Assembly: GCA_936450465.1 (NCBI GenBank)
Contig: OW388304.1
Span: 7,508,700 to 7,572,699, forward strand
Source of the DNA: Gibbula magus
Taxonomy: Eukaryota > Mollusca > Gastropoda > Trochida > Trochidae
DNA length: 64,000 bases
Reading direction: 5' to 3'
This document shows positions 23,001-30,800 of this stretch, in pieces. The stretch's first letter is position 1. Each line of letters starts with the position of its first letter. Below the pieces are notes generated by a model. It made no database searches. It was not told the DNA's origin and was given only the letters and a program-made list of their open reading frames with translations. Both the position numbers and the translations under genes were made by a program.

Positions 23001-23549
23001 TTCCCTGCAGAAATAGTTACCTGAAACCATGGTCTGATTGCAATTTGGCCACGGTCACCACGGCTGATCGATATCGCAATGAGACCCCATTTTAGTTTTT
23101 TCATGCTGCAATCTTTCTGTTGTTAGTCGACATCAGATTTCATTCTGAATTTGGGCTGCTGCTTTTGATTGCCATCATACTCAATTCAGACCGCGGTTAA
23201 GCTTGCACAGAGAGCAATCTGACCGGGTTAGGTACTGTATCTCGATGAAGATATACATGTTTGCTATCTAAGGTAAGTGTTTGTGAAAGAGAACAGTACT
23301 GTTTTATAAAACGTCGCTATATTTTTCAAACATCTTTCAGCGGGCTGTGACTACGGAGATCGCCCTGTCATCTTCAACACGGGAGAGTTCGGGAGCCTCA
23401 ACTGTACATCTTTCTTCAGACATTTCCCCGTGGAGCAGTGTCAGCTGAACCAGGCTGTCTCCATCAACTGCTGTTTTACCTGTCATCGCTACACGTCAGG
23501 GGGGAGAGGCAGAAGGAGGGAGGGGGTAGAGGATTCGGGGAGGGGGTAA
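14058..23549 (+). CDS. Secreted repeat protein with five tandem PLAC-like cysteine modules (723 aa)
   Basis: Predicted extracellular or matrix protein; no named gene recognised. Exons: 14058-14124, 18244-18299, 18623-19900, 20382-20535, 21152-21262, 21643-21789, 22718-22867, 23341-23549. They total 2,172 bp (724 codons including TAA) and every junction has GT..AG and keeps frame. Residues 1-18 are a signal peptide (MDKIVCILLVCSFHFQAFC). Residues 42-467 are low-complexity repeats rich in Gln, Thr, Tyr, Gly and Arg. Residues about 469-702 hold five six-cysteine modules of form C..C..C..CCxxC, closest to the PLAC domain of ADAMTS/papilin proteins. A short Gly/Arg tail ends it. The ATG has A at -3 and G at +4. 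No transmembrane segment or protease domain is present. Candidate AATAAA at 25121. Function in adhesion, byssus, shell or matrix is inference. Confidence 0.85.
17636..17880 (+). mobile_element. Diverged SINE copy with degenerate tRNA head
   Basis: Starts with 'gttagcctgctaagcttcg', a decayed tRNA-like head still containing 'atcaagaggtccg'. It continues into the shared body ('ctagttccagccgatgctcg', 'aggtttcactgcaa'). The tail is lost. Lies in an intron of the PLAC-repeat gene. Confidence 0.7.
17893..17955. repeat. Fragment of the MITE family seen at 1097-1201
   Basis: Shares 'cttgtgactggaccactcgt' and 'gaaaatataaa' with the centre of the 1097-1201 palindrome; the outer arms are absent. Confidence 0.4.
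18000..18115 (+). repeat. Weak tRNA-like (second SINE type) fragment
   Basis: 'ggtggccaaataggtaagc' resembles an A-box region. About 70 bp later 'ttgtaggttcgatg' resembles a B box. The spacing and decay argue against a functional tRNA gene. Confidence 0.25.
18623..19900 (+). repeat. Coding tandem repeats: GTQTDPRYSS units and GQPTYTGG units (residues 42-467)
   Basis: One 1,278-bp exon. The acidic, Pro-containing N-terminal part (PIPFRQREEPPQP) is followed by about fifteen 9-11 residue units built on [G/S]-T/S-Q-T-D/G-x-R (for example STGTQTDHR, GTQTDPRYSSR). A Thr/Gly/Gln/Arg linker follows. Then come about six 7-8 residue units of GQPTYT[A/G]G ending in GGQPRYTGRRQYPSGGY. Tyrosine recurs at fixed positions in both repeat classes. 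The two classes are separate arrays, so there were at least two independent expansions. Alternative-frame ORFs of 233 and 115 codons over this exon are shadows. Confidence 0.85.
20090..20173. repeat. Partial copy of the MITE at 39585-39702
   Basis: Begins 'ggcctcctttcacaaggc' and continues with alternating 'cttaggctaagg' and 'cttagcctaacg' strings, matching one end and the style of the complete copy at 39585. Lies in an intron of the PLAC-repeat gene. Confidence 0.55.
20382..20535 (+). CDS. Exon for PLAC-like module 1 (residues 468-518)
   Basis: Cysteine spacing C-x13-C-x11-C-x9-CC-x2-C (Cys469, 483, 495, 505, 506, 509). It differs from the other modules in starting CPDTG rather than C-x-[YW]-G-D. 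Enters in phase 0 and leaves in phase 1. Confidence 0.8.
21152..21262 (+). CDS. Exon for PLAC-like module 2 (residues 519-555)
   Basis: Phase 1-1 exon of 111 bp. Begins GCEYGD; spacing C-x8-C-x7-C-x8-CC-x2-C (Cys520, 529 region, 538 region, CC, Cys550). The shortest module, and the closest in length to a classic PLAC domain. Confidence 0.82.
21643..21789 (+). CDS. Exon for PLAC-like module 3 (residues 556-604)
   Basis: Phase 1-1 exon of 147 bp. CEYGD start; spacing C-x8-C-x9-C-x8-CC-x2-C, Cys562 to Cys594. The core PRCQRVQQNPSLC closely follows the PLAC style C-x-x-V-x-x-x-x-LC. Confidence 0.82.
21806..22060. repeat. Dispersed repeat, copy A (pairs with 53331-53575)
   Basis: Begins 'gagattattaaccg'. 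It has inner inverted arms around 'cgtaaaagtcatatggcaca' and its partner 'tgtggcatacacgtatg'. It ends in a stretch shared with 53331-53575 ('ttacccatcctattcc'). It lies in an intron only 17 bp after the module-3 exon. Confidence 0.7.
22180..22260. repeat. Fragment of a dispersed repeat also at about 35975-36040
   Basis: Shares 'gcttaaatcagtcagtgatg' (as gcttaaattagccagtgatg) and 'gttatg' words with the later copy. Confidence 0.45.
22718..22867 (+). CDS. Exon for PLAC-like module 4 (residues 605-654)
   Basis: Phase 1-1 exon of 150 bp. CPWGD start; spacing C-x9-C-x12-C-x8-CC-x2-C, Cys606 to Cys642. A longer open frame runs through both splice sites but loses protein character outside them. Confidence 0.82.
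23341..23549 (+). CDS. Terminal exon: PLAC-like module 5 and Gly/Arg tail (residues 655-723)
   Basis: Enters in phase 1. CDYGD start; spacing C-x18-C-x11-C-x9-CC-x2-C, Cys657 to Cys702. Ends with a 21-residue Gly/Arg/Glu tail and TAA at 23547-23549. It has the longest first loop of the five modules. Confidence 0.8.
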
Positions 23550-25773
23550 ACGTACTGGAGGGTTGTCGGATTCTTTCAAACTAGTAAATACAGTCATTGG
23601 CAAACTCCAAAGTGAGCTGTGATTGAGTATTTTGCGTTTGTCATTCAAAGTTTTATAGGTTTATGTTTCACATAGCAGTTAAGTCGCCATCCTGGTTTCA
23701 TTAAGTCGGGGTTGACTAATTAGTCTGGCATTGGGACTAATTTGTTGGACATGCATACAATCTGGTACAATGATTAGTACAGATATGTGGAAGCGAGGGT
23801 GTGATATAACTGCTTTTTGGGTGAGAAAAATCGACCACTCACTCATAGGAGAATCATTATATATTCTATACAATTATTTTATTATAACTATTATATTTAC
23901 CCAAACATTACGTAACTTGACACTATAGTAATTACACATAAAACCGTTATTCTGAACTTACATAAAGATATTAGTGAACCCTTAAGCCAACAATAACTTG
24001 AACAATTGGTGAGATATCAATAAGGTCAAGTTTGTTGTTGACCAATCATTAGAAAATTAAATATAAATTAAATACTATTGTAAGACATGAACGGGGAGTA
24101 TAGCATAGCCCTTGGGTTGATTCATTTGTACATGTATAGTAGTTCATATATCGTATGTATATATGTCAGTTCTTATATGTTTTGTTATATTTTATTGTGT
24201 GCTGATGTTATGTGTTGATAAAGTAATTGAAGACGCTGTTAATTATCAATAATTAATTACTCTTAGCATAGAATGTGTGCATTTCTTTCAACTTGCATCC
24301 TATAAACACATGTTTCTCATATTCATTATTATTTTAATATAATCGATTCAAAGATTTTGTATACAGATTTGCTATAATTGTGTCGTACTCATTAACGAAT
24401 TAAGTGTTTAATACATGTACCAATAAGGACATCAGCAAATAGTAATTGAATTTCAACTATCCCAACTGGTGTTCAGTCATCTATGAGTTCATATAAGTGT
24501 CTAAACTAAGCTTTAAGTAGAAATGACAAGATATTGTTTGATGGTCAACTTCATTGTATCTTCAAAGGGACGTTTATCTATCTACACGGTATATATAATA
24601 ACGAAGTTGGCGATTCATAAATATCTCGCAATGTCCATACTGTCAAATCCAAGAAAATACGTACCTAAGAAAGTCACCTTTCGTGTCTTAACTCATCGTA
24701 GATGTCATGGTTTGTGCATCCACTTGGCTAGATTTTCGGAGTTCTCCTGCTACTACGGTATATATCATTATTAACATGTGGGCTACATTAGCGATTGGAA
24801 AGCTTCGAAAATCTAGTAACTCAACTGTCTTGTTCACAGTGCTACAGACATCACCCTGGGTTTATAATAGCAAAAGTTATTCCATAAACGAAAGTGGGTT
24901 TAACGTATTGATAAATATAGCGCCGTACAGGAAGTCGTTTCAGCAGCATAAGGCAATGTGTGCAAAAATGCTGTCTAATTGGCAATCGTTGGTGTTTTGT
25001 TCAGTTTGTTCTACGTTCATCGTATCGAAGGAATTTGGGGTTGTAAATCCAGGGTGGCGTCACGAAGAAAATAGATACTTGATTTCCAGGATAATTCATT
25101 TCATGTGTTGTTGAAACCTTAATAAAGTTAAACGAACCATTAAATGGCGACTAAAAAAATTCAACATTGCATGATATTTATTTTTCATGATATCATATTT
25201 CCAGGTTCACTTATATCAAGGAGAAGATACTAGAATGTAACTGTGAACTCCATATAATGTTTAAATCGAACTTATATGTGTTGTTCTTATTAGGACCGTT
25301 GATTATGTATGTAACTAATAAAGTCTCAAAAATTTATTTTGATAATATTTGAAAAACATTGTTATATATTCACGTAGCACGTATTCAAAATGTATCTTTT
25401 TATCTTTGACGCTCATTACGACGTTTCACATTTTTTTACTTTGATAAACTAGTTTGCAATAAATTTTTAAGTTAGAAAGTGTGTTATTCATTTCATATTT
25501 TACCCGCGCATGTATCTTGTTGCAATAAAGATATCGTCAGTGTTGAACGGTAAGTATTTTCAAAATATAATTTTTAAAATATGTGTAACGTGTTTATGAA
25601 TATATCAACACATTTGTCAGTGGTTTTGATTACAAACCAGGGAAGCGTGTCATAATGTCCGATCTGTATAAAACAACGCATCAAAGGTATCTTCAAGCTA
25701 CTGACGCAGCCGTCGGCATCGAAATGTTCGTATATGGATGGAAACTTAATTAGCTGTTGCTGCTCGACGGGTT

Positions 25774-25850
25774 CCGTTCTCTTCCCACAGAGGTTACTTC
25801 CTTCAGAGTTCCGATTCTAATAGAAAGTAACCTCTGTGGGAAGAGAATGG
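25774..25850. repeat. Palindrome with 26-nt arms
   Basis: Arms 25774-25799 and 25825-25850 pair with one mismatch around a 25-nt loop; the core is 'cttcccacagaggttactt'. MITE-like or recent foldback. Confidence 0.75.
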
Positions 25851-26585
25851 ACGGTATCATGCGCTGGGGAATCCAAGATCTCATATGCTATCTCTCAAAC
25901 ACCAATTACATTTAAGATGGTACTGGACACAAGTTACCATTCACACATTTTTATTATTTATTTTTCTGAGTATGTGTCTGCCCTGTGTATTTAGTTTAAT
26001 TCGCAGTAAATGCTACGCAATAACCACAATTATAATTGATTCAAGCATATATACAAAGAACATGTGTCAAACCAAGTGTGGCATTACCTCTCTTCTCGTA
26101 TAGTTTAAAAGGTAACAGTAATGTGACCACAGGAGTTAATACACGGTTTTAAATTGTACCCTTCTAGTGAAACTGGTTTCTCTAATTTTGCCACGATGGG
26201 TGCGCAATTTAATCGCGTTCAACCCGCTGCGATGTTGCGCACTATCGAAACGCCGCGTTATAGATAAATAGTATAGAGTCCGCCCCAATACCTAACATGC
26301 TGTATCACGAAGCTGTCCTCTCTCTGTTATCTGTGGCGCAATATTACTTGATCTCGTGTTGAGAGGTCAACAGGCAGTTACGGAGGATGAAGTGACCTGT
26401 ATTTAAGGTAAAACTGTGATACAGAGTGCATAGTATTCCATGATTAAAAGATCATTGAGCGTATACTAGAGCACAAATCGCAAATACCGGAATCATACCC
26501 GAACTCGCTATGCTTAACACACGTGATGAAAATTTATGAATTTACTACTATATAAGTTCTTTTGAACAGATTTGGTGATTCTGTT

Positions 26586-26655
26586 CACAGGCTTGGGAGG
26601 AAATATGGATATGGGTACTGCATAACCCATATCCATATTTCCTCCCCAGCCTGTG
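26586..26655. repeat. Palindrome with 30-nt arms
   Basis: Arms 26586-26615 and 26626-26655 pair with one mismatch around a 10-nt loop; the core is 'gaggaaatatggatatggg'. Near-perfect pairing implies recent origin. Confidence 0.8.
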
Positions 26656-27746
26656 ATTCTGTGCGCTCAGATGATGTTTATTAGCATAAACAAGAGGATT
26701 AATTTATAGGGATCATAATTCGTGAATTAGGCAAACTGCTGACATGTAAAATATGTTTATTCCGGGAACAGTGTGGTATGAAGATCGAGGAGATAGTACA
26801 ACATGTGCAATTATAATATTAAATAAATGATGAACACACTATCCAATGGGGCCACTGTCCCATTATACAGGTACATATGTTATGATAGTTGAGTAATCGA
26901 TGAAGCGCCGTAAAATCACACATTTGACTCACTAGAGTTGTTTTTTAAGCTTGAGCTTCTCTTGGGTGCTAAATACATATTCAGCTACGATTTGAATAAT
27001 TACGTGATTATGTTAGTCGGAGCAATTCACAAATAGTTGGGTAAATAATTGCAGTGATTAGATGTTACGAAACAATAATAAATGCACAAACGGGGTTATA
27101 CCCTTGAATTTCATTTCCACACCGTTCTCGATAAAAGAACAGTCCCCTTGAGTTGACAAGGAAAACACAATACTAACAGTGTGTCATGTCAATGAATGAT
27201 ATCAAAGCCATATAATGCTGTAAAGATGAAGTACCTAGAAACCGGGTGATATATCATGTCTATCAAGTTGTCAAACGTGAACACTGCAAACATGTCTTAT
27301 GTTTTTTCGTCGTCACGCACGTGTTTGAACACTTTAAGACTTTTGCTGAAAAGTTTCTTGTATGTATTTATGTATATCGTTAGGAACTTACTTTCACGTT
27401 GAATATAACAAGATTTCCAATTTCTATTGTTTTGGAAAAAAACATTATTGTGAGAAAATCAAGTTAACTTTTCAATTTAAGACAGTGAAGTGTATGCAAA
27501 CGGTACGGTTCATACGTCAGATAAAGCCCCCACGTGACATTAGTTACAACACAGGCCTATTACTTCCATCTTCTATAACTCAACCCAATGGATGCTTCGT
27601 TCTGTATATATATCAACCTACATCCGTATACTCGTTCTCTTCAGACAGTCTTTTCAAGATCGTATCATATGGTTAGCTTTGGTTACATTTCTGTATCACC
27701 CGGTACGAGGGACTTTCAACGTTGTAAACTTAAAAACGGTTGATAA

Positions 27747-27863
27747 GATGGAGAAACCCCTATTTCTCGGATTTACCAGAGATTTTGGACCCTAAGAGTC
27801 GGTTACATCCTTCGGCCCTCCGGGCCTCAAGATGTAACCTCCTCTAAATTGAGGTTTCTCCAT
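27747..27863. mobile_element. MITE-like palindrome directly upstream of the sulfotransferase start
   Basis: Outer arms tggagaaacc (27749-27758) and ggtttctcca (27853-27862) pair. Inner arms ggttacatc (27801-27809) and gatgtaacc (27831-27839) pair around a GC-rich hairpin. The left end 'gatggagaaac' recurs as a direct repeat at 27877-27887, which contains the sulfotransferase ATG. Confidence 0.6.
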
Positions 27864-27877
27864 TACTTAACACCAGG

Positions 27878-30800
27878 ATGGAGAAACGAATAGTAAGACA
27901 CGTAGATTCTGGAGGCTGTGGCCTTGAGGTGCAGGAAGTCAACGGTTACTACTACCCAGCTCCAGGAGACACTGAAGTTCTTCGAAACTACCACTCTATC
28001 AATATACGACCTGATGACATCCTCCTAACTAACTATCCAAAATCAGGTAAGTATCTTATATACTTTAAAATGCCTTATTTCTATAACGTCCAACTCCTTG
28101 AAAATAAGGGTAACCAACGATTGAGAAAACTGTCAACGCCTTTGAGGAGCGAATGGATCTCGTCATTATGTATTAACACTCTTTGGTAACTGCAACAATC
28201 AGCTGCCCAGGTTTTGCTTCAATGTTCAAATTGTTCAAGTATACGACAATGGAGATGGATCGATCAAACACTGCGAGATTGAGTGATTTTGAAATTGCGC
28301 AGGCTAGTGTGAGAAAGTTCTCTAACCAAACTGACTACTGATCACAACTATACAAGTTTCGAAAGTGGTCGCAAATGCACTGACCCTACTGCGTTGGATG
28401 TGAATGGCAGCACAACTCCGTGTCTACCAAGTTGAAGTTAGGAGTTTGTATATATCATTATTAGCTCGATATTTGAGACAATAATAGTATAATTGATAAT
28501 AAACTTCTAAACAAAATTCCTGATTCGAAAACAAAACTCATTTACTCCATGCAAATATACTGTAGAGGGATAGAATTAAAGATGAAAGGTGAGAGATGAT
28601 ATAACGAACGGTGACCTTTGTTGAATGGATGAGTTGATTTGCTTGTGGTCAACAGGAAGCCATTGGCACTGGGAGATTCTGAGCCAACTTGTTGCTAGGA
28701 AGGCTGAAAACATTCGAGAGACCTGGAATGGAGATCTGATGATTGAATGGGCGTCTCCCTCGACACTCGAGTCCGTCCCTTCCCCCAGAATACTCAACAC
28801 GCATGTTCATTTTGAACAACTTCCGGTAGGCATCATCGAGAAGAGGTGCAAGATTATCCACCTAATGAGGAACCCAAAGGATGTAGCAGTATCCATGTAC
28901 AACCATCACTTGAGGTTGAAGTCCATGTACAAATATGACGGTGAATGGAATAACTACCTGTCTTTATTCCTTGAAGGAAAATGTACGTACAGTGTGGAAC
29001 TTGATATTGCAAAGCTTTATTGATGACCAACTTCTTAATTGTTATAACTTTTTGTTAAAAAAGAAAAATGATCATCCATAAAACATTGTCATTTATTTAA
29101 TTCCTATCAAACAATATGAATAGTAACTTTATGATAATTGTACTTATATTGTCACCCATAACTCTGATTTATAGAAATAGGTTACTTTATTTTAACAACA
29201 ACAAAAGCATATGTTCATAATTTTACTCGACGTTCAGTGTGTAGGCGTGAAGTGTGAGACTGTTCGTTATCAGGATTCACTTATAAGGGGATGTGTATAG
29301 TTGTTTGCTGGTTGTTTGCAAGAGTCACTAGTTGTGGTGGATCAGGAGATGGGAGAATGGTCGTTTGCATGATCCATTTAGGGAGGCGTGAGTATAATCG
29401 TTTGCAGGATCCATTTAGGGAGGCGTGAGTCTAGTCGTTTGCAGGATTCACTTAAGGAGACGTGAGTCTAGTCGTTTGCAGGATCCATTTAGGGAGGCGT
29501 GAGTCTAGTCGTTTGCAGGATTCATTTAAGGAGGCGTGAGTCTATAGTCGTTTGCATGATTCACTTAAGGAGGCGTGAGTCTAGTCGTTTGCAGGATTCA
29601 CTTTAGGAGGCGTGAGTCTAGTCGTTTGCAGGATTCATTTAGGGAGGCGTGAGTCTAGTCGTTTGCAGGATTCATTTAGGGAGGCGTGAGTCTAGTCGTT
29701 TGCATGATTCACTTAAGGAGGCGTGAGTCTAGTCGTTTGCAGGATTCATTTAGGGAGGCGTGAGTCTAGTCGTTAGCAGGATCCATTTAGGGAGGCGTGG
29801 GTCTAGTCGTTTGCAGGATCCATTTAGGGAGGCGCGAGTCTAGTCGTTTGCATGATCCATTTAGGGAGGCGAGAGTCTAGTCGTTTGCAGGATTCACTTA
29901 AGGAGACGTGAGTCTAGTCGTTTGCAGGATCCATTTAGGGAGGCGTGAGTCTAGTCGTTTGCAGGATTCATTTAAGGAGGCGTGAGTCTATAGTCGTTTG
30001 CATGATTCACTTAAGGAGGCGTGAGTCTAGTCGTTTGCAGGATTCACTTTAGGAGGCGTGAGTCTAGTCGTTTGCAGGATTCATTTAGGGAGGCGTGAGT
30101 CTAGTCGTTTGCAGGATTCATTTAGGGAGGCGTGAGTCTAGTCGTTTGCAGGATCCATTTAGGGAGGCGTGAGTCTAGTCGTTTGCATGATCCATTTAGG
30201 GAGGCGTGAGTCTAGTCGTTTGCAGGATCCATTTAGGGAGGCGTGAGTCTAGTCGTTTGCATGATCCATTTAGGGAGGCGTGAGTCTAGTCGTTTGCAGG
30301 ATCCATTTAGGGAGGCGCGAGTCTTGTCGTTTGCATGATCCATTTAGGGAGGCGTGAGTCTAGTCGTTTGCAGAATTCACTTAAAGAGGCGTGAGTCTAG
30401 TCGTTTGCAGGATTCATTTAGGGAGGCGTGAGTCTAGTCGTTTGCAGGATCCATTTAGGGAGGCGTGAGTCTAGTCGTTTGCATGATCCATTTAGGGAGG
30501 CGTGAGTCTAGTCGTTTGCAGGATCCATTTAGGGAGGCGCGAGTCTTGTCGTTTGCATGATCCATTTAGGGAGGCGTGAGTCTAGTCGTTTGCAGAATTC
30601 ACTTAAAGAGGCGTGAGTCTAGTCGTTTGCAGGATCCATTTAGGGAGGCGTGAGTCTAGTCGTTTGCAGGATTCATTTAAGGAGGCGTGAGTCTATAGTC
30701 GTTTGCATGATTCACTTAAGGAGGCGTGAGTCTAGTCGTTTGCAGGATTCACTTTAGGAGGCGTGAGTCTAGTCGTTTGCAGGATTCATTTAGGGAGGCG

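Larger units (their letters stand above)
23550..27746. other. 3' UTR and intergenic region before the sulfotransferase
   Basis: AT-rich, with AATAAA at 25121 (possible end of the PLAC-repeat transcript) and further copies near 25316. Two young palindromes lie at 25774-25850 and 26586-26655. A GC-richer block at about 26180-26405 ends in a possible donor (TTTAAG/GTAAAA) and might be an untranslated sulfotransferase exon. ORFs of 83 and 135 codons at 24523-25114 have no recognisable content. Confidence 0.5.

Noticed and set aside
20382..23549. ShKT toxin-like domains
   Set aside because: ShKT lacks the adjacent CC followed by xxC at the end. The C..C..C..CCxxC spacing fits PLAC better.
24707..25114. 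135-codon plus-strand ORF
   Set aside because: No recognisable domain. It lies in the probable 3' UTR of the PLAC-repeat gene.
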